Below are positions 5,872-14,562 of a stretch of 64,000 bases of DNA, one piece after another. A program made the translations under genes and the position numbers. Every line of letters begins with the position of its first letter. The first letter of the stretch is position 1. This stretch comes from Candidatus Zhuqueibacterota bacterium. Its GTDB lineage: Bacteria > BS750m-G25. Where the stretch lies: contig JADHWK010000006.1 in NCBI GenBank assembly GCA_016783505.1, positions 1 through 64,000 of the forward strand, given 5' to 3'. The notes beneath the pieces are model-generated. The model was given only the letters and a program-made list of their open reading frames with translations. It was not told where the DNA came from and made no database searches.

Positions 5872-8625
5872 GTGCCTGAAGAGATCGCTAAGGTTTACAA
5901 TCCTGAAGTAGTTGAGGATAAGTGGTATAAGTATTGGGAAGAAAAGGGCTATTTCCACGCCCGGGTGAACCCGGACAAAAAGCCATACACCGTGGTCATC
6001 CCGCCCCCCAACATAACCGGCATGTTGACCATGGGGCACATCCTGAACAACACCATCCAGGACATCTTAATCCGATACAAGCGGATGTCCGGACATGAGG
6101 CCCTGTGGATGCCGGGCACCGATCATGCCGGCATCGCCACCCAGAACGTAGTGGAGAAGGAACTAGCCAGGGAAGGACTGACCCGTCATGATCTGGGCCG
6201 GGAGGGGTTAGTGCAAAGAATCTGGGAATGGCGGGAAAAATACGGGGGGATTATCTTAGAGCAACTCCGGAAGCTGGGGGCCTCCTGCGACTGGGAGCGG
6301 GAGCGGTTCACCATGGATGAGGGACTCTCCCGGGCGGTGCGGATGGTCTTCGTCAAGCTCTACGAAAAGGGGTTAATTTATAAAGGAAGTTATATTATCA
6401 ACTGGTGCCCCCGCTGTCAGACGGCCCTGTCCGACGAAGAGGCGGAGCACCGGGAGATGAAATCCCATCTGTGGTATATCAAATACCCGCTTAAGGATGC
6501 CAGGGGTTTCATCGTGGTGGCCACTACCAGGCCTGAGACCATGTTGGGGGATACCGGGGTGGCGGTGAATCCGAAAGATAAAAGGTATCAGCAGCTAGTA
6601 GGGAAGAAGGCAATCCTGCCTTTGTTGAACCGGAAGATCCCCATCATCGCTGATGGATTTGTTGACCCGGCCTTCGGCACCGGAGCAGTGAAGGTGACCC
6701 CGGCCCATGACCCCAACGATTTCGATGTGGGAAACCGGCATAACCTGCCCTTTATCTGCGTGATGAACGAAGACGGGACCATGAACGAAAACGCTGGACC
6801 CAATTATCTTGGGATGGATCGGTTTGCCTGCCGGGAAGCTGTTCTGAAGGATTTAGAAAAGGATAAATTGGTGGCCAAAGTTGAGGATTATGCCCATTCT
6901 GTGGGTCACTGCTACCGCTGTGGCACCATGGTGGAGCCCTATCTTTCTGAGCAGTGGTTTGTCCGCATGAAGCCGCTGGCTAAGAAAGCCATCGCCGCTG
7001 TCAGGGATGGGAGGGTCCGGTTTCATCCCAAGCGCTGGGAGAAGACCTATTTCCACTGGCTGGAGAACGTTCGAGATTGGTGCATCTCCCGCCAGATCTG
7101 GTGGGGACACCGCTTACCTGTCTATTATTGCAGGGAATGCCAGGAAGAGACAGGAATGCGAAATTTAAAATTTAAAATGCAAAATGCAAAATCAAAAATT
7201 CAAAAGTCAGGAATAGAAAAGGGTATAATTATAGCGAAGACAAAGCCGGAGAAATGCCCTTATTGCGGGGCAGGGGAGATTTATCAGGATGAGAATGTGT
7301 TAGATACCTGGTTTTCCTCGTGGCTGTGGCCCTTCTCCACCCTGGGGTGGCCGGAAGAAAACGAAGACCTGTCGTATTTTTTCCCCACCGACACCCTGGT
7401 CACCGCCCCCGACATCATCTTCTTCTGGGTGGCCCGGATGATCATGGCCTCCCTGGAATTTATGGGTGAGGCCCCCTTTCGGGATGTCTACTTCACCGGG
7501 ATGATCCGGGACATCCAGGGCCGCAAGCTCAGCAAATCGTTGGGTAATTCCCCTGACCCTCTGGATGTCATCGCCTCCTATGGGGCCGACGCCCTCCGGT
7601 TTACTATGGTCAGTATCACCCCCCACGGCCAGGACCTCCTCTACGCCAATGAACTGGTGGAGATGGGCCGTAACTTTGCCAATAAGATCTGGAATGCTTC
7701 TAGGTTGATCCTGATGAATCTTAACGATGAGGACCTGCCCCTCTATGAACCGGAGGAATTAAAATCTGCCCCCTTGGAATTGATGGATCGCTGGATCTTG
7801 AGTCGGCTTCACCACACCATTGGATCGGTGACCCGGGCCCTGGACAACTACCGGTTCAATACGGCGGCCAAGGCCCTTTACCGCTTTTTCTGGGGGGACT
7901 TCTGCGATTGGTATCTGGAACTGGTCAAGGGCCGGTGGTATAATCCCAGGGAAGAGCGGGACCGGAGGCTGGCCTTATCGGTGGCCCTGTCAGTTCTGGA
8001 AAGCGGACTAAAGTTACTCCACCCCATTATGCCTTTTCTGACCGAAGAAATCTGGGACAAACTTAGAGAAAAGGATCGGCCCTCTGACCGGTGTTGTCCC
8101 ATAATTGTTTTCCCCTTTCCCAAAGCCCGAAAGCGCTGGATTGACCCCGGGGCGGAAGAGGAAATGGGTCTGATTCAGGGGGTGGTGGGGGCGGTAAGGA
8201 ACATCCGGGGGGTGATGGGGGTGCCCCCGGGAAAGCTTGCCCGGCTTGTGGTGCGGGGGGGCGGGGAAAACCAATGGGATGTTCTTAAGGCCAATGAGTC
8301 CTATCTGATCCAGTTGGCCAAGCTGGAGGGGGTTAAGTTCGATGGGAAAGGAATCCCCCAGGCGGCCAGCGCGGTGGTGGAGGGTCTGGAAGTGCTGGTC
8401 CCCATGGAGGGCCTCATTGACATTAACGTAGAAAGGGCCCGGCTAGAGAGGGAATTGAAGCGTGTTCAAGTCCTGCTGAGTGGGGTAGACCAAAAATTGG
8501 GCAATAAAGAATTTCTTAAGAAGGCGCCCAAGGGGATCATCGAAAGGGAGAGGAAAAAACAGCAGGATTACCGCCGAACCTGCGAAAAGATCAGGGAAAA
8601 CCTGGCGATGATCAGTAACACTTAA
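5872..8625 (+). CDS. valS: Valyl-tRNA synthetase
   Basis: Charges tRNA-Val with valine; class I synthetase. Signatures: YNPEVVEDKWYKYW opening, ATP-binding PPPNITGMLTMGH (HIGH motif as TMGH), editing-domain TTRPETMLGDTGVAV, WCISRQIWWGHRLP, the KMSKS loop as GRKLSKS, and a C-terminal coiled coil (VERARLERELKRVQVLLSGV). Length is about 917 aa from the GTG at 5872, which has GAGG ten bases upstream; a TTG at 5854 is an alternative. In the zinc region (CRECQEE...KCPYCG) an extra Lys/Asn/Gln-rich stretch, residues about 430-447, is encoded by a low-complexity repeat (7160-7212) that entered in frame. A terminator follows at 8651. Confidence 0.96.
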   Translation: MPEEIAKVYNPEVVEDKWYKYWEEKGYFHARVNPDKKPYTVVIPPPNITGMLTMGHILNNTIQDILIRYKRMSGHEALWMPGTDHAGIATQNVVEKELAREGLTRHDLGREGLVQRIWEWREKYGGIILEQLRKLGASCDWERERFTMDEGLSRAVRMVFVKLYEKGLIYKGSYIINWCPRCQTALSDEEAEHREMKSHLWYIKYPLKDARGFIVVATTRPETMLGDTGVAVNPKDKRYQQLVGKKAILPLLNRKIPIIADGFVDPAFGTGAVKVTPAHDPNDFDVGNRHNLPFICVMNEDGTMNENAGPNYLGMDRFACREAVLKDLEKDKLVAKVEDYAHSVGHCYRCGTMVEPYLSEQWFVRMKPLAKKAIAAVRDGRVRFHPKRWEKTYFHWLENVRDWCISRQIWWGHRLPVYYCRECQEETGMRNLKFKMQNAKSKIQKSGIEKGIIIAKTKPEKCPYCGAGEIYQDENVLDTWFSSWLWPFSTLGWPEENEDLSYFFPTDTLVTAPDIIFFWVARMIMASLEFMGEAPFRDVYFTGMIRDIQGRKLSKSLGNSPDPLDVIASYGADALRFTMVSITPHGQDLLYANELVEMGRNFANKIWNASRLILMNLNDEDLPLYEPEELKSAPLELMDRWILSRLHHTIGSVTRALDNYRFNTAAKALYRFFWGDFCDWYLELVKGRWYNPREERDRRLALSVALSVLESGLKLLHPIMPFLTEEIWDKLREKDRPSDRCCPIIVFPFPKARKRWIDPGAEEEMGLIQGVVGAVRNIRGVMGVPPGKLARLVVRGGGENQWDVLKANESYLIQLAKLEGVKFDGKGIPQAASAVVEGLEVLVPMEGLIDINVERARLERELKRVQVLLSGVDQKLGNKEFLKKAPKGIIERERKKQQDYRRTCEKIRENLAMISNT
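7160..7212 (+). repeat. AT-rich stuttering repeat inserted in frame in valS
   Basis: The DNA reads aatttaaaatttaaaatg, then caaaatgcaaaatcaaaaa, a degenerate repetition of aaatttaaaatgc. It is much more AT-rich than the flanking valS sequence and translates to NLKFKMQNAKSKIQKS. The synthetase family has no such segment between its Cys pairs as far as I know. It keeps the frame open. Confidence 0.75.
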
Positions 8626-8650
8626 CCGAGCACCGGAAATGGTAGATAGG

Positions 8651-8678
8651 GGCCAGTTTTTTCGCTGGCCTTTTTTTT
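8651..8678 (+). terminator. Rho-independent terminator of valS
   Basis: GGCCAG (8651-8656) and CTGGCC (8665-8670) form the stem, followed by eight T. It lies 25 bp after the valS stop. Confidence 0.85.
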
Positions 8679-8701
8679 GATAGAACATTACGAGAAAACA
8701 C

Positions 8702-8730
8702 TTGACTTTATTAAATGAAAATTGTAAATT
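8702..8730 (+). promoter_or_regulatory. Sigma-70 promoter of the AAA ATPase gene
   Basis: TTGACT (8702-8707), 17-bp spacer, TAAATT (8725-8730), 66 bp before the ATG at 8796. Confidence 0.65.
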
Positions 8731-8761
8731 AGATTCAACGCAATGGCTTATACTATGTAAT

Positions 8762-8776
8762 CACATAGACTATGTG
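8762..8776. promoter_or_regulatory. Perfect palindrome CACATAG-A-CTATGTG, possible operator
   Basis: Seven-base arms around a single A, between the promoter at 8702-8730 and the ATPase start at 8796. A further half-site actatgt lies at about 8752-8758. The position in the 5' leader suits a repressor site or a translation-blocking stem. No regulator is named by the sequence. Confidence 0.4.
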
Positions 8777-8795
8777 TTTACTTAACCTTTAATCC

Positions 8796-9929
8796 ATGGG
8801 CCAACTTTTTACATACAACGGTCCCGTAACGGGGACGGAACTGATCGGTCGGGATGGGATTATTGATGAAATCTTAGCTCACCTGAGGCGGGGACAAGAA
8901 GTTCTTGTCCTGGCCCCGAGGAAATACGGGAAGACGTCCATCCTTAAAGAAAGCCTGCGTCGGTTGCGTAAAGAGGGTTATCTAACCGGATTTGTGGACA
9001 CTTTTGAGTGCGCCTTCCAGGGGGAATTCGCCGGGAGGCTGGTGGAAGCGGTGTTGGCCAATGAGACCGGAAAGGTCAAAAATCTTGGGAAAATAGCGAG
9101 GCCCTTTCCCAATTCCCTTTTGAATAATACCCCGTTGGAGGATGCCTTATCCCGCTTTGGTGTTTTGCAGTCCCTGGGAATGAATGAGGGGGCCGAGGTT
9201 CAACGTCTTGGGGAGGTCTTGAATTTTCCCCAGCTATACGCCGAAGCCAAGGGGAAGAGGATGGTGTTTGCCATTGATGGGGTGGGGGAGGTAAGCCGGT
9301 GGAACGGTAAGTTGTTGGGATTGATGGAGACAACGTTAAAGAGGCATTCCCAGGTAACCTACCTTTTTTCGATGAACCAGGAAAGACAGAGACAGGCTGT
9401 CTATTCCCCAAAAACGGCCACGTTTTTTGGATCGGCCAAAGTGGTCGTAGTTCCCCTGTTGTCTGAGACCGCAGTTGCCCGTTATTTGATCCGAACCCTT
9501 CGTAGAGGGGGATTTCGGATCAGACTGGGGGTGGCCAAGTCAATTGCCAGGATGGTGGCTAGCCATCCCCATTATGTGAAGGTTCTGGCCCAGGCGGTCA
9601 TTGACGCCCTGCCAGAGCAGAAGCGGATAATCGAAGAGGGGGATATTGACCCCGGCTATCGGTTGGCCCTGAACTACGTTCGGGGTGAACTAGAACAGGT
9701 ATGGCTCAACCTGGGATCGGCCCCCTTTCAACGCCAGGTGGCCAAGGCCATGGCGGTGAACGGTGCCCTGCCTTATTCCAAGAAATTCTTCCCCCAGGTT
9801 GACAAAGCCCAGATATATTTTGCCCTCTCTGCGCTGGAACGTAAAGGGATCTTGAAGAAAGAAGCCCGGGGCTGCTATCGTTTTGTCAATCCCTTTTTCC
9901 CGGAATTTTTAAGGGAATTTGAAAGATGA
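8796..9929 (+). CDS. AAA ATPase with C-terminal winged helix (archaeal-type ATPase family)
   Basis: 377 residues. After ELIGRDGIIDEILAHLRRGQ comes a Walker A, APRKYGKTS (about 42-50), a Walker B, RMVFAIDGVGEV (about 160), a sensor-type strand (VTYLFSMNQERQ), and a C-terminal helical/winged-helix part (FALSALERKGILKKE...YRFVNPFFPEFLREF). This layout is that of the PF01637-type AAA ATPases, related to STAND and ORC proteins, that carry a wHTH after the ATPase. No substrate or partner can be inferred. It has its own promoter and a palindrome in the leader. Confidence 0.8.
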   Translation: MGQLFTYNGPVTGTELIGRDGIIDEILAHLRRGQEVLVLAPRKYGKTSILKESLRRLRKEGYLTGFVDTFECAFQGEFAGRLVEAVLANETGKVKNLGKIARPFPNSLLNNTPLEDALSRFGVLQSLGMNEGAEVQRLGEVLNFPQLYAEAKGKRMVFAIDGVGEVSRWNGKLLGLMETTLKRHSQVTYLFSMNQERQRQAVYSPKTATFFGSAKVVVVPLLSETAVARYLIRTLRRGGFRIRLGVAKSIARMVASHPHYVKVLAQAVIDALPEQKRIIEEGDIDPGYRLALNYVRGELEQVWLNLGSAPFQRQVAKAMAVNGALPYSKKFFPQVDKAQIYFALSALERKGILKKEARGCYRFVNPFFPEFLREFER

Positions 9930-9990
9930 ATCTTTAAAGAAATCCTCTGAAAAAGTGACAACTTGGAGATTAATAGGAGGAAATTTTAAG

Positions 9991-10095
9991 ATGTCAAAAC
10001 AAGACCAAATAGCCGAATATTATGTTGAAGAGGCTTATCGAAATATCCAGGATGCTATTGAAAGCTGTCTTGAGGCCCTTCAGAAAGTGTGGTAA
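9991..10095 (+). CDS. 34-residue helical protein of unknown function
   Basis: The ATG at 9991 follows TAGGAGG by about eight bases, as good a ribosome site as any in the window. The frame encodes MSKQDQIAEYYVEEAYRNIQ and continues DAIESCLEALQKVW, a single amphipathic acidic helix, then TAA. It is either a genuine small protein or the N-terminal remnant of a longer one. No family is recognised. The spacer to the next gene (10096-10203) holds no further frame I trust. Confidence 0.45.
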   Translation: MSKQDQIAEYYVEEAYRNIQDAIESCLEALQKVW

Positions 10096-10203
10096 GGAAG
10101 AGCTTAGGTGAAAGCCGTTATCAATTGGGGGTCCCCTAATCGCATTGGTAAAGCTTAAAAGGTCATTAGAGAAGTTCATAAAAATTCTAACCAGGAGGTT
10201 GAC

Positions 10204-11556
10204 ATGAAAAAGCTATTTTTCATCGTCGCGCTGTTGTCCTTGATGACAGCGGTTCTGGCTCAGGAAAAGGGGGTGGCTATCACCATTTACAACCAGAATC
10301 TGGGGCTGGTGAAGGAGGTGCGCCCAATGTTTTTTAAGAAAGGCATCAACGAGATGAAATTTCAGGATGTGGCCGCGAAAATAGACCCGACTTCCGTCCA
10401 TTTTAAGTCGCTGACGGCGCCGGAAAAAGTTGCTATTCTGGAACAGAACTATGAATACGACCTGGTCAGCTCAAGCAAGCTGCTGAACAAGTACATTGAT
10501 CAGGAGATCAAATTGTACACGGAAAAGGGAGATCTATTTCGGGGAAAGCTCCTTAATTCTTCACCCAAAGATGTCATTCTGGAGACCAAGGACGGGGGGA
10601 TCCAGGTGATCTCTCAGGAAAATATCCGGGACATCAACTTTCCCCAACTCCCCGAGGGGTTGATTACCAGACCGACCCTGATCTGGCTGCTGGATTGCGA
10701 AAAGCAGGGTGACCATAAAGCTGAAGTAAGCTATCTCACTGATGGGATTAACTGGCATACCGAATACGTAGCGGTAGTGGATAAAGATGATAAAAATCTT
10801 GAATTAGGGGGCTGGGTTTCCATTGACAACCGCTCGGGGGCAACCTATCAGGATGCCAAGGTGAAGCTGATGGCGGGAGAGATTCATCGGGTGAAACCGA
10901 AAAGGTATCCCCGAGATAGAATTTTGGCCGAGAGCTTTGCTGCGAAAGCAGCCCCCCAATTCGTGGAGAAACCCTTTTTTGAATATCACCTGTATACCCT
11001 TCAGAGAAAGACTACTATTAAAAATAATCAGATTAAGCAAATCTCATTGTTTCCTAACGCTCAGGTTAAAACGGATAAAATCCTCACTTACGATGGGGCA
11101 AAAGACAAGAAGAGCGTCCGGGTAAATCTGGAATTCATAAACAGCAAGAAGGCTGGGTTGGGTATCCCCCTGCCCGCGGGAAAGGTGCGGGTGTATAAGG
11201 AGGATGAGGATAAATCCCTGGAGTTCATCGGGGAGGATAAGATCGAACATACCCCGAAGGACGAGAAGGTGAGGGTGTTCGTGGGCAAGGCGTTCGACGT
11301 GGTGGGGGAGCGGATTCAGACCGAGTATGAGCGGAAGGGGAAACGGGCCCGGGAAGAAGAATACGAGATCACCTTGAGAAATCATAAGGACAAAGATGTG
11401 AATGTGGTGGTGGTCGAGCATCTTTATGGGGATTGGAAAATCTTGTCAAGTTCCCATACCTACAGAAAGAAGACCTCCACTGAGGTGGAGTTTCCCGTAA
11501 CCGTTCAGGCCGGGGGGGAGGTTAAAATAACATATCGGGTGAGGTATAGATTTTAA
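10204..11556 (+). CDS. Exported DUF4139 domain protein
   Basis: 450 residues beginning with a signal peptide (MKKLFFIVALLSLMTAVLAQ). The mature part has the DUF4139 pattern: VAITIYNQNLGLVKEVRPM near the start, VSYLTDGINWHTEYVAVVDKDDKNLELGGWVSIDN in the middle and a C-terminal beta-rich half with repeated charged strands. DUF4139 proteins are exported all-beta proteins of uncertain role; some are annotated as mucoidy inhibitor-like. The ATG at 10204 has a strong AGGAGG upstream. It appears monocistronic. Confidence 0.82.
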   Translation: MKKLFFIVALLSLMTAVLAQEKGVAITIYNQNLGLVKEVRPMFFKKGINEMKFQDVAAKIDPTSVHFKSLTAPEKVAILEQNYEYDLVSSSKLLNKYIDQEIKLYTEKGDLFRGKLLNSSPKDVILETKDGGIQVISQENIRDINFPQLPEGLITRPTLIWLLDCEKQGDHKAEVSYLTDGINWHTEYVAVVDKDDKNLELGGWVSIDNRSGATYQDAKVKLMAGEIHRVKPKRYPRDRILAESFAAKAAPQFVEKPFFEYHLYTLQRKTTIKNNQIKQISLFPNAQVKTDKILTYDGAKDKKSVRVNLEFINSKKAGLGIPLPAGKVRVYKEDEDKSLEFIGEDKIEHTPKDEKVRVFVGKAFDVVGERIQTEYERKGKRAREEEYEITLRNHKDKDVNVVVVEHLYGDWKILSSSHTYRKKTSTEVEFPVTVQAGGEVKITYRVRYRF

Positions 11557-11585
11557 TCCAAAGCGAAAAAATCCGAAATTCCAAT

Positions 11586-11650
11586 ACCTGCCCGCCACCC
11601 CGAGGACTCGGGGGCAGGTGTGTCGAAATCAGTCTGACGCCTGACCGATC
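11586..11650. repeat. Palindromic repeat cluster
   Basis: Two palindromes in tandem: cctgcccgccaccccgagga...tcgggggcaggt (about 11586-11619) and atcagtctgacgcctgaccgat (about 11627-11648). Both belong to families that recur at 14.6-14.9, 24.7, 39.4, 45.5-45.8 and 63.7-63.9 kb. Confidence 0.6.
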
Positions 11651-11707
11651 CAAAACAAACTCAAAACCCGAATATCAAACGCTCAATCTATAAAAAGGAG
11701 AAGAGTG

Positions 11708-11911
11708 ATGAAATCTATGTCAATTGATTTACCGGATAACTTGGCCGTGGCAGTTCAGAGTTACGTAAAAGCCGGTTTTTTCCGTTCTGAATTAGATGTT
11801 TTATTGGCTGCAATCTCTGAATTTGTCCGGAGGAACAGGATTGACCTAATGGAATGATTTGCCCGTGAAGATATCGAATGGGCAAAAAAGGGGGCCCGAA
11901 AAACCAAATGA
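11708..11911 (+). pseudogene. RHH-like antitoxin interrupted by an in-frame TGA
   Basis: From ATG 11708 the frame reads MKSMSIDLPDNLAVAVQSYV, then KAGFFRSELDVLLAAISEFVRR, and meets TGA at 11855-11857 after 49 codons. The same frame then continues FAREDIEWAKKGARKTK to a TGA at 11909-11911, which overlaps the toxin ATG at 11908 (ATGA). That coupling and the family-like tail show the antitoxin once ran to 11911. The stop is one base from CGA (Arg). A 49-residue truncated form could still bind DNA but would lack the likely toxin-binding tail. Confidence 0.7.
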
Positions 11912-12405
11912 GAATAATCGTTTGCGACGCTGGCCCGATCATTCATCTGCATGAAGCCGGTATTTTATCATTGTTTAAGAATGTGGGTGAGATTTTTTTG
12001 CCACATAGTGTATCAATGGAGGTTCTGGCTGCCACAGACCTTGCTGATAATTGGCCCGAATGGCTTCGAGTAGTTCAACTTGCTTCTTCTGAATTGAAAG
12101 AAGCCGAGATGTGGGCAAAGTTAGGAGATCTCCACGGGAGAGAGGCGGAGGCCTTTATTTTGGCTAGGACACAAAAAGCTGACTGGTTGCTGACAGATGA
12201 TTCGGCTGCGAGACTATTTGCTTCTCTATTAGGCGTAGAAGTGCACGGTTCTTTGGGTATTGTGCTTTGGAGTGTGGCTCAGGAACATCTGTCGCGAAGG
12301 CAAGCTGAACAAGCATTAAATAATCTTGAACGATCTTCCTTGTGGCTTTCTGCAAAGATATTTGATGAGGCACGAAAGGCACTCATTGATATGACATCTT
12401 CCTGA
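11908..12405 (+). CDS. DUF3368-type PIN-domain toxin
   Basis: 165 residues with a PIN-like fold: IIVCDAGPIIHLHEAG (first acidic residue), the strand IFLPHSVSMEVL, GREAEAFILAR (second acidic site) and WLLTDDSAARLFA (paired Asp), then LGVEVHGSLGIVLW. This is the DUF3368 arrangement, a predicted ribonuclease toxin. The frame extends upstream to 11878, but ATG 11908 overlapping the antitoxin's original stop is the natural start. The toxin frame is intact while its antitoxin is broken, which suggests the toxin is silent, weak, or controlled by the truncated protein. Confidence 0.8.
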   Translation: MRIIVCDAGPIIHLHEAGILSLFKNVGEIFLPHSVSMEVLAATDLADNWPEWLRVVQLASSELKEAEMWAKLGDLHGREAEAFILARTQKADWLLTDDSAARLFASLLGVEVHGSLGIVLWSVAQEHLSRRQAEQALNNLERSSLWLSAKIFDEARKALIDMTSS

Positions 12406-12450
12406 TAAGTAATCTATTCATCCTTACGTAGTCCATTACCGGGTGAAGTC

Positions 12451-14562
12451 GTGGTTGGAAACAGGCGGCAAAGTTCACCGGGGGTGTTGGATTCTCCCGT
12501 CCAATATGTAAAGGGCATAGGGCCCAAAAGGGCAGGCGTCCTGGGGCAGCATGGGGTTGAGACCGTTGCTGATCTTCTTTACTACCTCCCCCGGAAATAT
12601 CTGGACCGAACCACCATTACTAAGGTTAAAGACATCAAGGAAGGGGACGGGGAGATGACGGTGGTTGGCCGAGTGGAATCCTTCGGCATCAGGCGGGGGA
12701 GGAAACCCCGCTTCGTTCTCATCCTTTATGACAATACCGACTTCCTCACCTGTGTCTGGGTGGGTGGGGTTGACTACTGGAGGCATAAATTTCGTCCGGG
12801 GGAATTTTTGGCGGTGAGCGGTCGGCCCTCCTACTATGGGGGCTGGCAGATCTTCCATCCCGACTTCGACCGCCTGTCCGATGGGGAGGATGAGGAGCTG
12901 GTCAACACCGGGGCCATCATTTCCCTCTATCCATCCACGGCCCCGTTGAAGAAATTTTTTCTTACCAGCCGGGGCTTCCGCAGGGTGATTAAAGCCGCCT
13001 TAGACAGCACCCAAGGAAGGATCGGGGAGATCCTATCCGACGACATTATCAAACGGAACGGACTTTTTCCCCTAGAAGAGGCCTTAAATCAGGTTCATTT
13101 TCCCGATGATCTTTATCACAAGGAGCAGGCCTGGAAAAGGTTGAAGTTCGACGAGCTGTTCTTCTTTCAATTGATGCTGGCCTATCGAAGGAAAAGAGTT
13201 AAGACGGACAAAAAAGGGATTTCGTTCCCCAAAGTAGGGGTTCTCACCCGGAGATTGATCAAGCACCTACCCTTCCAACTAACGGATTCCCAGCACAAGG
13301 TTCTGCGTGAGATTTACTCTGACATGAAAAGCCCCAGGCCGATGAATCGGCTGCTCCAGGGGGATGTGGGGTCGGGCAAGACCGTGGTGGCCTTAGCTGC
13401 CATGATCATTGCCGTGGAGAACGGCTATCAGGCGGCCCTGATGGCCCCCACCGAAATCTTAGCCGAGCAGCATCATCTCACCACCCACCGTTTCCTGGAG
13501 AATCTGGGGTTGAAAGTGGTGTTATTGATTGGTGGGCAGGCTGTAAAGAAGCGGGAACAATTGTTAAGACAGATCAAGGAAGGTCAGGCCCAGTTCATCA
13601 TCGGCACCCACGCACTGATCCAGGAAGGGGTGGATTTTAAAAGGTTGGGGTTGGTAGTGATTGACGAACAGCACCGATTCGGGGTGATGCAGCGGGCTAT
13701 CCTGCGCAAGAAAGGCTTCTCGCCCGATGTGCTGGTGATGACGGCCACCCCCATCCCCCGAACGCTTTCCCTGACCCTTTACGGGGACCTGGACATCTCA
13801 ACCATCGAGGAGATGCCCAGCGGACGGAAGCCGATAGTGACCGTGGTCCGGGACGAATCAAAAAGGGCGGATCTTTACCGTTTTATCCAAGAAGAAGTCC
13901 AGAGAGGAAGGCAGGTCTATATCGTCTACCCCTTAGTGGAGGAGTCGGAGAAGGTGGACCTTGAGGACGCCACTCGGAACTGGAGGCGGTTGAAGGATGA
14001 GGTCTTTCCCCAGTTCCGGGTGGGGCTGTTGCACGGCAGGCTCAAGGGCGAGGAAAAGGAAGGGGTGATGGAGGTCTTCAAAGAGGGTCGGCTGGACATC
14101 CTGGTATGCACCACGGTGGTGGAGGTGGGGGTGGATGTGCCCAATGCCACGGTGATGGTGATCGAACACGCCGAACGGTTCGGGCTAACCCCACTGCATC
14201 AACTGCGGGGTCGGGTGGGCCGGGGTGGGGAAAGATCCTACTGCGTCCTGATGATCTCCGGCTATCCCTCCCCAGAAGCCAAAAGGAGGCTGAAGGTTAT
14301 GACCCGAACCACCGATGGATTTAAGATTGCTGAGACGGACCTGGAAATCCGGGGCCCCGGGGAGTTCTTCGGCACCAGGCAGCACGGCTTGCCCGAACTG
14401 ACCATCGCCAACCTGCTGACCGATGGGGAGATCCTACGACGGGCCCGAAGAGAGGCTTTTTCCTTAGTGGATCGGGACTCCAAGCTGATGAACCATCCCC
14501 GGGTGCGGGAGCACCTGATAAGGCGCTACCGGCATAAGTGGGAACTGGCGGGGGTGGGGTGA
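12451..14562 (+). CDS. recG: ATP-dependent DNA helicase RecG
   Basis: 703 residues, the usual RecG size. An N-terminal wedge/OB domain begins with VQYVKGIGPKRAGVLGQHGV; the helicase core has Walker A GDVGSGKTVVA (about residue 305), MAPTEILAEQH, VIDEQHRFGV (DEQH box, about 405), MTATPIPRTLSLTLYGD and the C-terminal RGRVGRG and TRQHGLPEL motifs. RecG remodels stalled replication forks and recombination intermediates. The start is a GTG at 12451. Its only near neighbour is the PIN toxin; a 394-bp repeat-filled spacer follows. Confidence 0.96.
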   Translation: MVGNRRQSSPGVLDSPVQYVKGIGPKRAGVLGQHGVETVADLLYYLPRKYLDRTTITKVKDIKEGDGEMTVVGRVESFGIRRGRKPRFVLILYDNTDFLTCVWVGGVDYWRHKFRPGEFLAVSGRPSYYGGWQIFHPDFDRLSDGEDEELVNTGAIISLYPSTAPLKKFFLTSRGFRRVIKAALDSTQGRIGEILSDDIIKRNGLFPLEEALNQVHFPDDLYHKEQAWKRLKFDELFFFQLMLAYRRKRVKTDKKGISFPKVGVLTRRLIKHLPFQLTDSQHKVLREIYSDMKSPRPMNRLLQGDVGSGKTVVALAAMIIAVENGYQAALMAPTEILAEQHHLTTHRFLENLGLKVVLLIGGQAVKKREQLLRQIKEGQAQFIIGTHALIQEGVDFKRLGLVVIDEQHRFGVMQRAILRKKGFSPDVLVMTATPIPRTLSLTLYGDLDISTIEEMPSGRKPIVTVVRDESKRADLYRFIQEEVQRGRQVYIVYPLVEESEKVDLEDATRNWRRLKDEVFPQFRVGLLHGRLKGEEKEGVMEVFKEGRLDILVCTTVVEVGVDVPNATVMVIEHAERFGLTPLHQLRGRVGRGGERSYCVLMISGYPSPEAKRRLKVMTRTTDGFKIAETDLEIRGPGEFFGTRQHGLPELTIANLLTDGEILRRARREAFSLVDRDSKLMNHPRVREHLIRRYRHKWELAGVG

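Noticed and set aside
11855-11857. TGA as a recoded sense codon (as in SR1/Gracilibacteria)
   Set aside because: TGA ends other genes normally (for example the parB-side genes and 21008-21010), and in-frame TAA and TAG lesions occur as well, so a genetic-code change does not explain the pattern.
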